From Azospirillum brasilense (GTDB taxonomy: Bacteria; Pseudomonadota; Alphaproteobacteria; Azospirillales; Azospirillaceae): a DNA stretch of 61,134 bases. Below the pieces are notes generated by a model. That model made no database searches, was not told the origin of the DNA, and was given only the letters and a program-made list of their open reading frames with translations. This document shows, piece after piece, positions 15,146-25,039 of this stretch. How positions within the stretch are numbered: position 1 is the first letter of the stretch; every line of letters starts with the position of its first letter. The DNA lies in the NCBI RefSeq assembly GCF_008365405.1, contig NZ_QOKV01000030.1, positions 1-61,134 on the forward strand, written 5' to 3'. The position numbers and the translations under genes are program-made.

Positions 15146-17350
15146 CTGGCGACCATAACCGAAGCCCTCGCCGCCGCGCTCGACCACCACATGAACGGGC
15201 GGTTGGCGGAGGCGGAGATCCTGTACGGGCGCATCCTGGAGGCCGCCCCCGAGCAAGCGGACGCCCGCCATTTGCTGGGCGTGCTGTGCGGGCAGACCGG
15301 GCGCGTGGAACAGGCCGCAGCGCTGATCGGCGAGGCCATGGCGCTGCGCCCCGACGCGGCGGATTATCCCGCCAACCTCGCCAACATCCTCGACGCCGCG
15401 GGGCAGCCGGAACGGGCCGCCGCCGCCCATCGCCGCGCCCTGTCGCTGGCCCCCGACGCGGCGGAGGGCTGGTACCGCTTCGGCAACACCCTGCCCCACG
15501 GCGGCACCCATTTGCGCGAAGCGGCGGTCGCGGCGCTGGAGCGCGCGGTGCGGCTGGTGCCCGGCGACCATCGCGCCTCGGGGCGCGCCGCCCTGCTCCT
15601 TCAGATAATGGCGCGCGCCCATCGCGACGCCGGTCGGCGTGCCGAGGCCGCGGCGCTTCTGGAGCGGTCGGTGCGGTTGCTGCCGGAGGATGCGGGCATC
15701 CGCTTCGACCGCGCGGCGGCGCTGTATGCGCTGGGTGACCGGAGCGGAGCGATGCGGGAATTCCGCCACACGCTGGCGCTCGCCCCCGGCCACGCCGAAG
15801 CCTTGAGCAACCTCGGCCTGCTGCTCGACGAGGCCGGTCGCACCACGGACGGCGCCACAGCCTGCCGACGGGCGCTGGCCGTACAGCCCGGCCATGTGGA
15901 GGGCTGGGTCAACCTGTCCGCCGCCTGCGAGACCTTGGGACGTTACGGCGCGGCGGCCGAGGCGGCGCGGCGGGCGCTGACCGTGCAGCCGGGCCATGCC
16001 GGCGCGTTCAGCAATCTCGCTGGGGCGCTGGGGCTGATGGGACGGGTGGAGGAGTCTCTGCCGCTGCTCCAGCGGGCGGTTCAATTGGACCCCGACGACC
16101 GCGATGCGCGCAGCCGCTACCTGTGCGCCCTGCTCTACCGCAGCGGTCAGGACGGTGCGGGCCTGCTGGAGGAATCGCGGCGCTGGGCGGAGCGTTTCGC
16201 CGTGGCGGCGCCCCTGCCGCGCCCGGCGAACGATCCCAACCCAGACCGCCGCCTGCGCATCGGGCTGGTGTCCGGCGACTACCGGAACCACGCCTTTTCC
16301 TTCTACATGGAGCCGCTGTTCCGCGCCTTCGACCGGTCGGCGGTGGAGTTGTACTTCTATTCGACCGTCACCGCTCCCGATGCCAAGACGGAGCGTTTTC
16401 GCGCCCTGGCCGACCGTTGGTGCGACGCGGCCACTCTGACCGAGGAGGAACTGGCTGCCCGGGTCCGGCGGGACGGGGTGGACGTGCTGGTGGATCTGGC
16501 CTCCCACACGGCGGGCAACCGGCTGGGCGTCTTCACCCGGCGCCCGGCGCCGGTGCAGGTGACCACGGCGGTGAACATCGTCACGACCGGCATCGATCGC
16601 TTCGACGCCTGCATCACCGACACTCTGCTCGCCCCGCCGGGGGAGGAGGCCCATTACGCCGAGCCGCTGCTGCGGCTGCCCCGTTTCTCCTGGGCCTATC
16701 AGGGACCGCCGGAAGCGCCGGAGGTCGGCCCGCTGCCGGCGCTGCGCAACGGCTTCATCACCTTCGGCTCCTTCAACAACCCGAGCAAGATCACCGAGGA
16801 GACGGTGGCCCTGTGGGCGGGGGCGCTGAGGGCCGTCCCGAACTCCCGCCTGCTGTTGAAATACAAGGCGATGCGCGATACGGCGTCGCGCGCTCACCTG
16901 ACCGCGCTGTTCGCCTGCCACGGCGTGGCTTCGGACCGGCTGGAGCTTCGCCGCCCGCCGGCCGGCATCCGCGCCAACCTCGCCGACTACAACGACATGG
17001 ACATCGGGCTGGACCCCACCCCCTACAACGGCCACACCACGACCTGCGAGGCGCTGTGGATGGGGGTACCGGTGATCGTGCCGGCGGGCCGCCCCCAGGA
17101 TCTGGGAATCGCGCGGGTGGGGTCCGCCATCATGACCTCCGCCGGGTTGCCGGACCTGATCGCTCCCGATGCCGCCTATTCCACTCGCGCCGTGGCGCTG
17201 GCCGCCGATCGCGACGCGTTGGCTGCCCTGCGCGCGGGCTTGCGGGACCGCGTCGCGTCCTCCCCGCTCGGCGACGTTCCGGCTCTGGCCCGCGCCTACG
17301 AGGCCGCCTTCCGCACGCTCTGGCGGCGCTGGTGCGCGACGGCGCAGTAA
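15146..17350 (+). CDS. TPR protein with SPINDLY/OGT-like (GT41) glycosyltransferase domain, probable CTG start
   Basis: A 734-residue protein: about ten TPRs (residues 5-335), then an O-GlcNAc-transferase-like GT41 domain (about 350-700) with LRIGLVSGDYRNHAFSFYME, VDVLVDLASHTAGNRLGVF, FITFGSFNNPSKITEE and YNGHTTTCEALWMGVPV. Likely a cytoplasmic protein O-glycosyltransferase; flagellin or surface proteins are possible targets. The first ATG (15191) has no ribosome site and would cut the first TPR helix. GGAGG at 15135-15139, 6 nt before CTG 15146, gives an N-terminus reading ATITEALAAALDHH that completes the repeat, so I place the start there. Upstream of CTG the frame stays open but has no better start. 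The usual GYPGT loop of GT41 is replaced by VNIVTTG. Confidence 0.85.
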   Translation: MATITEALAAALDHHMNGRLAEAEILYGRILEAAPEQADARHLLGVLCGQTGRVEQAAALIGEAMALRPDAADYPANLANILDAAGQPERAAAAHRRALSLAPDAAEGWYRFGNTLPHGGTHLREAAVAALERAVRLVPGDHRASGRAALLLQIMARAHRDAGRRAEAAALLERSVRLLPEDAGIRFDRAAALYALGDRSGAMREFRHTLALAPGHAEALSNLGLLLDEAGRTTDGATACRRALAVQPGHVEGWVNLSAACETLGRYGAAAEAARRALTVQPGHAGAFSNLAGALGLMGRVEESLPLLQRAVQLDPDDRDARSRYLCALLYRSGQDGAGLLEESRRWAERFAVAAPLPRPANDPNPDRRLRIGLVSGDYRNHAFSFYMEPLFRAFDRSAVELYFYSTVTAPDAKTERFRALADRWCDAATLTEEELAARVRRDGVDVLVDLASHTAGNRLGVFTRRPAPVQVTTAVNIVTTGIDRFDACITDTLLAPPGEEAHYAEPLLRLPRFSWAYQGPPEAPEVGPLPALRNGFITFGSFNNPSKITEETVALWAGALRAVPNSRLLLKYKAMRDTASRAHLTALFACHGVASDRLELRRPPAGIRANLADYNDMDIGLDPTPYNGHTTTCEALWMGVPVIVPAGRPQDLGIARVGSAIMTSAGLPDLIAPDAAYSTRAVALAADRDALAALRAGLRDRVASSPLGDVPALARAYEAAFRTLWRRWCATAQ

Positions 17351-17357
17351 AGCACGC

Positions 17358-18050
17358 CTATTCGGTGGCGAGCGCGTGGGCGAAGGTTTCCACGCCCTGG
17401 ACGCCGGCCTCGGTCAGTCCGTAGGTGCCCTTGGCGATGCGCTCGAACCAGCCGTAGACGTTGCGTTGAAGGATGCCCGCGGCGTCCTTCGGCGCCCCGG
17501 CGGCGCGCAGCGCCTTCAGCGACAGCGGCCCGGCGGTCAACAGTCGGGCGCAGCGCAGCGCGTCTTGGCGGTAGGCGGTGACGATGGGCACGCGGGTGGA
17601 CCCGCCGCGGTTGGGATCGCCGCGGCGCCGCGCGTGCTCTCCCAGCAGGCGGGCGGCGCGCGCCCTGTCCTTGCGCGGGTTGTAGGGAACCGGGTCGAGC
17701 AGAACCTCGACCTCATGCCCCGCCGCCCGGCCGGTGTCGACGATCAGCAAGCCGACGCCCAGCCGTCGGCAGAGCTTGCGCACCCCGCTGTCGTGGGGCG
17801 ACGCGCCGCTGGCCTTGCGCCCCGGCTGCGGCACGGCGAGATAGACGGTGTCGGTCAGGGCGAGCCGGTCCACCCCCTGAAGCAGCAAATCCAGGGTGAA
17901 GCGTTTCTTCAGCTCGACGATCAGCGGCGGTTCGGCCCCGCGCACCGCGACGAGGTCGCAGCCGTGGATCTCGGCCTTCACGTCGTAGCCCTGGGCTTCG
18001 AGGAAGGCCTTGACGGGGGCATAGAGGTCGGTTTCGGCGGTGATGGGCAA
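17358..18050 (-). CDS. DUF2161 protein with PD-(D/E)XK nuclease-like fold
   Basis: A 230-residue soluble protein of the DUF2161 family. The N-terminal domain shows the PD-(D/E)XK core: TDLYAPVKAFLEAQGY, then CDLVAV (Asp about 33) and, after a short turn, LIVELKKRF (Glu and Lys of the ExK motif, about 46-48). The C-terminal 60 residues resemble a winged helix (LKALRAAGAPKDAAGILQRN). Fold and motifs suggest metal-dependent phosphodiester cleavage, but no substrate is known. It converges with the GT41 gene (7-bp gap). Upstream lie a 56-bp imperfect hairpin (18062-18117, arms CTCGCTG/CAGCGAG) and the small CcdA-like gene. Confidence 0.82.
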   Translation of the reverse strand: MPITAETDLYAPVKAFLEAQGYDVKAEIHGCDLVAVRGAEPPLIVELKKRFTLDLLLQGVDRLALTDTVYLAVPQPGRKASGASPHDSGVRKLCRRLGVGLLIVDTGRAAGHEVEVLLDPVPYNPRKDRARAARLLGEHARRRGDPNRGGSTRVPIVTAYRQDALRCARLLTAGPLSLKALRAAGAPKDAAGILQRNVYGWFERIAKGTYGLTEAGVQGVETFAHALATE

Positions 18051-18122
18051 GTGAAGAAACTCTCGCTGCGACCCTCACTCTTCCCCCTTCCCCCACAGAG
18101 CGGGGAGGGACAGCGAGGCCCA

Positions 18123-18302
18123 TCAGAATAGCCGCTTGCCCTCGCTGAACACACCATGCTTCACAACGAACTCATCATAAGCATTCAGCGCCGGGCGGTT
18201 TTCCTCCACCCAGCGCCGCTGCTCATCGGTCAAATCCCGGGGTCCAGGGGCCATATCGGCCCCTGGCTGGGGAGCGCGAGGGAAGGACATCCCCTCACCC
18301 AT
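18123..18302 (-). CDS. Small protein resembling the C-terminal half of CcdA antitoxins, without a toxin partner
   Basis: A 59-residue protein ending DEQRRWVEENRPALNAYDEF...KRLF. The pattern W-x-E-E-N-x-x-A-L-x-A-Y-x-x-x-V-x-K-H-G with a basic-aromatic end is that of the CcdA C-terminal arm, which wraps round CcdB. The ribbon-helix-helix DNA-binding half of CcdA is absent; instead there is a Pro/Gly-rich leader. No ccdB-like gene lies beside it. ATG 18302 begins 2 nt after the scpA stop, so it is probably co-translated with scpA; a later ATG (18290) follows GAGGGG too closely. Either a diverged accessory protein or a solitary antitoxin relic. Confidence 0.6.
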   Translation of the reverse strand: MGEGMSFPRAPQPGADMAPGPRDLTDEQRRWVEENRPALNAYDEFVVKHGVFSEGKRLF

Positions 18303-18304
18303 TA

Positions 18305-20458
18305 TCACGCCGCGGCCTTCTGCTTGCGCAGGATGGCCAGGATGTCGGAGGCGGCCTTCGGGATGTTCGTGCCGGGGCCATAGATGGCGGCGGCGCCCGC
18401 CTTGTAGAGGTAGTCGTAATCCTGGGGCGGGATCACGCCGCCGCAGACGACGAGGATGTCGCCGGCGCCCTGTTTGCGCAGCTCCTCGACCAGTTGCGGG
18501 ACCAGCGTCTTGTGGCCGGCGGCCTGGGACGACACGCCGATGACGTGCACGTCGTTCTCCACCGCCTGACGGGCGGCCTCCTCCGGGGTCTGGAACAGCG
18601 GCCCGATGTCCACGTCGAAGCCGATGTCGGCGAAGCTGGTGGCGATCACCTTGGCGCCGCGGTCGTGGCCGTCCTGCCCCATCTTCACGACGAGGATGCG
18701 CGGGCGGCGGCCCTCCTCGGCGGCGAAGGCGGACACCTCCTCCTGGATCTTCTTGAAGCCCTCGTCGCCCTCATAGGCGGCGCCGTAGACGCCGGAGACG
18801 GAGCGGATGACCGCCACATGGCGGGTGAAGGCCTTCTCCAGCGCGTCGGAAATCTCGCCGACCGTGGCGCGGGCGCGGGTCGCTTCGACCGCCAGCGCCA
18901 GCAGATTGCCGGACTTTTCCGTGGCGGCCTTGGTCAGGGCTTCCAGGGCGGCGCGGCACTTGGCGTCGTCGCGGTTGGCACGGACCTGATTGAGGCGAGC
19001 GATCTGGGATTCGCGGACCGCCGTGTTGTCGATGTCCAGCACATCGACCATCTCGGGGTTCTCCGGACGGTACTTGTTGACGCCGACGATCACCTCCTCG
19101 GCGCGGTCGACGCGGGCCTGCCGGCGGGCGGCGGCCTCCTCGATCAGCAGCTTGGGCATGCCGCTGTCCACCGCCTTGGTCATGCCGCCGAGATCCTCGA
19201 CCTTGTTGATGAGGTCGAGCGCAGCGTTGGCGAGGCTGTGGGTCAGATTCTCGATGTAGTAGGAGCCGCCCAGCGGATCGACCACGTTGGTGACGCCCGA
19301 CTCCTCGGCGATGATGAGCTGGGTGTTGCGGGCGATGCGGGCGGAGAATTTGGTGGGCAGGCCCAGCGCCTCGTCGAAGGCGTTGGTGTGCAGCGACTGG
19401 GTGCCGCCCAGCACCGCGGCCATCGCCTCGATGGTGGTGCGGATGACGTTGTTGTAGGGGTCCTGCTCGGTCAGCGAGACGCCGGAGGTCTGGCAGTGGG
19501 TGCGCAGGGCCAGCGAGCGGGCGTCCTTCGGGTCGAACTTCTGCTTCATCAGGGTCGACCACAGCAGACGCGCGGCGCGCAGCTTGGCGATCTCCATGAA
19601 GAAGTTCATGCCGATGGAGAAGAAGAAGGACAGGCGCGGCGCGAACTTGTCGACCGGCAGCCCCTTGGACATGGCGGCGCGGACGTATTCGAGGCCGTCG
19701 GCGATGGTGAAGGCCAGCTCCTGCACCGCGGTCGCCCCGGCCTCCTGCATGTGGTAGCCGGAGATCGAGATCGAGTTGAACTTCGGCATGTTCAGCGCCG
19801 TGTACTCGATGATGTCCGCGATGATCCGCATCGAGGGTTCGGGCGGGTAGATGTAGGTGTTGCGGACCATGAACTCCTTGAGGATGTCGTTCTGGATGGT
19901 CCCGCTCAGCTTGTCCTGGCTGACCCCCTGCTCCTCCGCCGCGACGATGTAGCCGGCGAGGATCGGCAGCACCGCGCCGTTCATGGTCATCGACACCGAC
20001 ATCTTGTCGAGCGGGATGCCGTCGAAGAGGATCTTCATGTCCTCGACGCTGTCGATGGCGACGCCGGCCTTGCCCACGTCGCCGACCACGCGCGGGTGGT
20101 CGCTGTCATAGCCGCGGTGGGTGGCGAGGTCGAAGGCGACCGACAGGCCCATCTGCCCGGCCTTCAGGTTCGCCTTGTAGAAGGCGTTGGAGTCCTCGGC
20201 GGTCGAGAAGCCGGCGTACTGGCGGATGGTCCAGGGCTTCACCGCATACATCGTGGCGCGCGGGCCGCGGGTGAAGGGCGGGAAGCCGGGCAGGCTGTCC
20301 AGCTCCAGACCTTCCAGATCGTCGGCGGTGTAGAGCGCCTTGACGTCCAGCCCCTCCGGAGTCTTCCAGACGAGGTCTTCGAGCGTCCCGTTGGCGCCGA
20401 GGTCCTTGGTGGCCAGGGTCTGCCAGTCGGCCTGGGTCTTCTTCGGGAACTCGCTCAT
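18305..20458 (-). CDS. scpA: Methylmalonyl-CoA mutase (single-chain, B12-dependent)
   Basis: A 717-residue adenosylcobalamin-dependent mutase converting (R)-methylmalonyl-CoA to succinyl-CoA, the last step of propionyl-CoA assimilation. The substrate barrel (residues 1-560) has RGPRATMYAVKPWTIRQYAG and the radical-handling region SISGYHMQEAGA. The C-terminal B12 domain (about 590-717) carries the DxHxxG motif in GQDGHDRGAKVIA, with the lower-ligand His, and VVCGGVIPPQDY. Start ATG 20458 follows GAGGAG. The frame extends upstream to 20533, but that part is the non-conserved leader. It shares a direction with pccBA and bioY; the epimerase and the MeaB chaperone are not in the window. Confidence 0.96.
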   Translation of the reverse strand: MSEFPKKTQADWQTLATKDLGANGTLEDLVWKTPEGLDVKALYTADDLEGLELDSLPGFPPFTRGPRATMYAVKPWTIRQYAGFSTAEDSNAFYKANLKAGQMGLSVAFDLATHRGYDSDHPRVVGDVGKAGVAIDSVEDMKILFDGIPLDKMSVSMTMNGAVLPILAGYIVAAEEQGVSQDKLSGTIQNDILKEFMVRNTYIYPPEPSMRIIADIIEYTALNMPKFNSISISGYHMQEAGATAVQELAFTIADGLEYVRAAMSKGLPVDKFAPRLSFFFSIGMNFFMEIAKLRAARLLWSTLMKQKFDPKDARSLALRTHCQTSGVSLTEQDPYNNVIRTTIEAMAAVLGGTQSLHTNAFDEALGLPTKFSARIARNTQLIIAEESGVTNVVDPLGGSYYIENLTHSLANAALDLINKVEDLGGMTKAVDSGMPKLLIEEAAARRQARVDRAEEVIVGVNKYRPENPEMVDVLDIDNTAVRESQIARLNQVRANRDDAKCRAALEALTKAATEKSGNLLALAVEATRARATVGEISDALEKAFTRHVAVIRSVSGVYGAAYEGDEGFKKIQEEVSAFAAEEGRRPRILVVKMGQDGHDRGAKVIATSFADIGFDVDIGPLFQTPEEAARQAVENDVHVIGVSSQAAGHKTLVPQLVEELRKQGAGDILVVCGGVIPPQDYDYLYKAGAAAIYGPGTNIPKAASDILAILRKQKAAA

Positions 20459-20522
20459 GGGACGTCTCCTCGACACGGCTTCTTGGTTCGAATGATTTGA
20501 AACGATCAATGAATGGGAGGGT

Positions 20523-20615
20523 CTTGCCCCCACCCCGGCCCTCCCCCGCTCTCGCAGGGGAGGGAGAACAGTCCCCTCCCCTGCGAGAGCGGGGGAGGGT
20601 TAGGGTGGGGGCAAG
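20523..20615. repeat. Large inverted repeat between scpA and bioY
   Basis: Two 42-nt arms (20523-20564 and 20574-20615) pair with only three mismatches around a 9-nt loop. The arms are C/G-rich (for example CCCTCCCCCGCTCTCGCAGG). This has the form of the dispersed palindromic intergenic elements of GC-rich alphaproteobacteria. In RNA it would be a very stable hairpin separating bioY from scpA, able to protect upstream mRNA or attenuate. No poly-T follows on either strand, so it is not a standard terminator. Confidence 0.85.
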
Positions 20616-20631
20616 CAAGCCCCCCTTACTC

Positions 20632-21225
20632 TCAGCCCTGCGACCGGCGGGCGACGACCTTCCAGGCGGCCTGCATGATCGCGGCACCCAGCGCCGTCTT
20701 CAGGACCGTGGCGGCCAGGAACGGCGTCAGGCCCAGAGCGACGGCCTTCTCGCCGCCGAACAGGACGGCCATCCAGGCCACGCCCGGAACGAACAGCAGG
20801 GCGTGGCCGATCGCCAGGGCGCCGACGGCCTTGAGCGGGCTGCGGTCCCAGCCGCGCTCGGCCAGCCAGCCGGTGACGCCGGCGGCCAGGACGAAGCCCA
20901 GCAGGTAGCCGGCGGTCGGGCCGGCCATGTAGGCCGGGCCGGCGCCCGGACCCGCGAAGACCGGCAGGCCGGCCAGACCCTCGGCCAGATACAGCAGGAC
21001 CGTCGCCGTGGCGAGGCGGCTGCCGTAGGCCATGCCGAGCAGGATGACGACCATGCTCTGCATCGTCATCGGAACCGGCCAGAAGGGCACCTGGACCTTG
21101 GCCGAGGCGGCCAGGAGCAGGCTGCCCAGAACCGCGGCGGTGGCGGCGGTGAGCAGGCCGCCCCGCGGGGCGACCGTCTCGAGAAGCGAAGCGGCACGCT
21201 GCGAAAGCGTGTTTGCGAAAGCCAT
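20632..21225 (-). CDS. bioY: BioY, biotin transporter substrate-binding membrane component
   Basis: A 197-residue integral membrane protein of the BioY family (ECF transporter S component) that binds and imports biotin. Six predicted helices; signature regions VPFWPVPMTMQSMVVILLG (residues 46-64) and GPTAGYLLGFVLAAGVTG (about 102-119). The energising BioM and BioN genes are not nearby; solitary BioY can work alone or with a shared module. It sits in the same direction 38 bp after pccA, whose product needs covalent biotin, so import of the cofactor appears co-expressed with the enzyme that uses it. No BioR-type box (TTAT-x2-ATAA) is seen before it. Confidence 0.93.
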   Translation of the reverse strand: MAFANTLSQRAASLLETVAPRGGLLTAATAAVLGSLLLAASAKVQVPFWPVPMTMQSMVVILLGMAYGSRLATATVLLYLAEGLAGLPVFAGPGAGPAYMAGPTAGYLLGFVLAAGVTGWLAERGWDRSPLKAVGALAIGHALLFVPGVAWMAVLFGGEKAVALGLTPFLAATVLKTALGAAIMQAAWKVVARRSQG

Positions 21226-21263
21226 CGTCCTTACCTTTCCCTATATGTCGGAGCCCGCTTGGC

Positions 21264-23273
21264 TCACGCGAACTCCAGGATCTTCTGATCGACCGCCAGG
21301 CTGGAGCCGGGCGTCGCGTGCACCTTGGACACCGTGCCATCCTGCGCCGCGCGCAGGATGTTTTCCATCTTCATCGCCTCGACCACGGCCAGCACCTCGC
21401 CGGCCTTGACCTCCTGCCCCTCGGTCACGGCGACCGAAACGAGCAGGCCGGGCATCGGCGACAGCAGGAACTTCGACATGTCCGGCGGCGCCTTCACCGG
21501 CATCAGCGCGTCGAGCCGCGCCGCGTTCGGAGTCAGCACCTTGACCAGCGCCTGGCTGCCGGAGTGGGACAGGCGGTAGCCGACGCCGACGCGGTCCACC
21601 TGGACGCAGACATGCGCGCCGTTCACCGTGCCGCGGAACAGCGGCTGGCCGAGCGTCCAGTCGCTCCACACCACATGGTGCTTCCCCTCGAAATCGACGG
21701 TGTAGCCGATGCGCTGCGGGCTGCCGTCCGTCGGGTGGACATGGACCGGGTGCTGCGTGCCGTCCATCACGACGACCCAGTCGTCGCGCACCCGGATCTT
21801 GTTGCCCGGCATCTTGCCGGTGATCTGGATGTCGCGGTCGTTCAGGCAGCGGTGGATCACCGCGGCGACGGCGATCAGGATCGCCGGCTCCTCCGGCGGC
21901 AGGTCCGAGGCGTGGAAGCCGTTCGGGTATTCCTCGGCGATGAAGTTGGTGGTCAGCCGGCCTTCGACGAAGCGCTGGTTGGCCATCAGCGAGGCGAGGA
22001 ACGGGATGTTGTGGCTGACGCCGCGAATGTAATACTGGTCCAGCGCCTCGCGCATGCGGGCAATGGCGGCATCGCGCGTCGACCCCCAGCTGCACAGCTT
22101 GGCGATCATGGGGTCGTAGTACATGGAGATCTCGCCGCCCTCATAGACGCCGGTGTCGACGCGGACGTGCGGGTCCTCCGACGGCGGACGGTAGTGGGTC
22201 AGCCGGCCGGTCGAGGGCAGGAAATTGCGGAAGGGGTCCTCGGCATAGACGCGGGATTCGATGGCCCAGCCGTGCAGGTGGATGTCCTCCTGCTTCAGCG
22301 TCAGCTTCTCGCCCGCCGCGACGCGGATCATCAGCTCGACGAGGTCGAGGCCGGTGACCAGTTCGGTGACCGGATGCTCCACCTGGAGGCGGGTGTTCAT
22401 CTCCAGGAAGTAGAAGTTGCGCTCGGCGTCTACGATGAACTCGACCGTGCCGGCGGACTTGTAGTCCACAGCGCGGGCCAGCGCCACCGCCTGCTCGCCC
22501 ATCGCCTTGCGGGTGGCGGCGTCGAGGAAGGGCGACGGCGCCTCTTCGATGACCTTCTGGTGGCGGCGCTGGATCGAGCATTCACGCTCGCCCAGATACA
22601 GGGCCGTGCCCTGCCCGTCCGCCAGCACCTGGATCTCGATGTGGCGCGGCTGCTGGATGTACTTCTCGACGAAGACGCGGTCGTCGGCGAAGGAGGAGCG
22701 CGCCTCGTTCTGGGCCGAACGGAAGCCTTCGCGGGCCTCCTCGTCGTTCCAGGCCACGCGCATGCCCTTGCCGCCGCCGCCGGCCGACGCCTTGATCATC
22801 ACCGGATAGCCGATGTCGCGGGCGATGGTCACCGCCTCGCTGTCGTCGGCGATGACGCCCAGATAGCCGGGCACCGTGCTGACGCCGGCGGCCTTGGCCA
22901 GCTTCTTGGACTCGATCTTGTCGCCCATGGCCTGGATGGCGTGGGCGTCCGGACCGATGAAGGCGATGCCGGCGGCGGCCAGCGCCTCCTGGAACTCGCG
23001 CTTCTCCGACAGGAAGCCGTAGCCGGGATGGACGGCCTGGGCGCCGGTCTTCTTGCAGGCGTCGACGATGCGGTCGATCAGCAGGTAGCTCTGCGCCGAG
23101 GGGGCGGCGCCGATGTGGACGGCCTCGTCGGCCATCTCGACGTGCAGGGCGTTCTTGTCGGCGTCCGAATAGACGGCGACCGTCTTGATGCCCAGGCGGC
23201 GCGCCGTGCGGATGACGCGGCAGGCGATCTCGCCGCGGTTCGCGATCAGGATCTTTGAGAACAGGGTCGTCAT
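21264..23273 (-). CDS. pccA: Propionyl-CoA carboxylase alpha subunit (biotin carboxylase and carrier)
   Basis: A 669-residue subunit that carboxylates biotin and carries it to PccB. Biotin carboxylase from residue 1 (FSKILIANRGEIACRVIRTA), ATP-grasp loop GGGGKGMRVAW (about 165-175), then MNTRLQVEHPVTELVTG (about 290), a linker domain, and a C-terminal biotinyl domain with EAMKMEN whose lysine (about 635) is the biotin site. Full length. ATG 23273 lies 14 bp after the pccB stop, so the two are co-transcribed. The product, (S)-methylmalonyl-CoA, feeds ScpA after epimerisation. Confidence 0.96.
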   Translation of the reverse strand: MTTLFSKILIANRGEIACRVIRTARRLGIKTVAVYSDADKNALHVEMADEAVHIGAAPSAQSYLLIDRIVDACKKTGAQAVHPGYGFLSEKREFQEALAAAGIAFIGPDAHAIQAMGDKIESKKLAKAAGVSTVPGYLGVIADDSEAVTIARDIGYPVMIKASAGGGGKGMRVAWNDEEAREGFRSAQNEARSSFADDRVFVEKYIQQPRHIEIQVLADGQGTALYLGERECSIQRRHQKVIEEAPSPFLDAATRKAMGEQAVALARAVDYKSAGTVEFIVDAERNFYFLEMNTRLQVEHPVTELVTGLDLVELMIRVAAGEKLTLKQEDIHLHGWAIESRVYAEDPFRNFLPSTGRLTHYRPPSEDPHVRVDTGVYEGGEISMYYDPMIAKLCSWGSTRDAAIARMREALDQYYIRGVSHNIPFLASLMANQRFVEGRLTTNFIAEEYPNGFHASDLPPEEPAILIAVAAVIHRCLNDRDIQITGKMPGNKIRVRDDWVVVMDGTQHPVHVHPTDGSPQRIGYTVDFEGKHHVVWSDWTLGQPLFRGTVNGAHVCVQVDRVGVGYRLSHSGSQALVKVLTPNAARLDALMPVKAPPDMSKFLLSPMPGLLVSVAVTEGQEVKAGEVLAVVEAMKMENILRAAQDGTVSKVHATPGSSLAVDQKILEFA

Positions 23274-23287
23274 GGGGCGGCGCGCCT

Positions 23288-24820
<1,533 letters not shown>

Positions 24821-24910
24821 CAGGCGTTTCCCACTTTGGCGAGCGGCGGAGGACCTTGCGAACCTTGTGGCAGCGGCCCCCTCACCGGAACGCCTGGATT
24901 ATTCACAAGA

Positions 24911-25000
24911 TTTGCAACAGGGCAATTGGCCGGGCGGGAAAAATGTGCGAAGTTGCGAACATCTTTGCAAACGCAGCGCGCGGTTTGCCAAGTTTGCGAA
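24911..25000. promoter_or_regulatory. PccR/ScfR-type operator cluster between pccB and pccR
   Basis: The pair GTTGCGAA-CATC-TTTGCAAA (24952-24971) matches the TTTGCAAA-N4-TTTGCAAA layout reported for PccR in Rhodobacter. Further copies are TTTGCAAC (24911-24918) and TTTGCCAA-G-TTTGCGAA (24984-25000). All lie in the divergent promoter gap, so both autoregulation and control of pccBA are likely. Confidence 0.8.
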
Positions 25001-25039
25001 TATGCACTTCGACATAATCTCCGGGTGATAGGCGGGTCC

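Noticed and set aside
20496..20509. FNR-like TTTGAAACGATCAA upstream of scpA
   Set aside because: The half-sites are one base out of register with TTGAT-N4-ATCAA, and scpA is not a typical FNR target.
20459..20631. Cobalamin riboswitch before the B12-dependent mutase gene
   Set aside because: No B12-box (GCCACTG-like) or expected leader; the region is filled by the inverted repeat.
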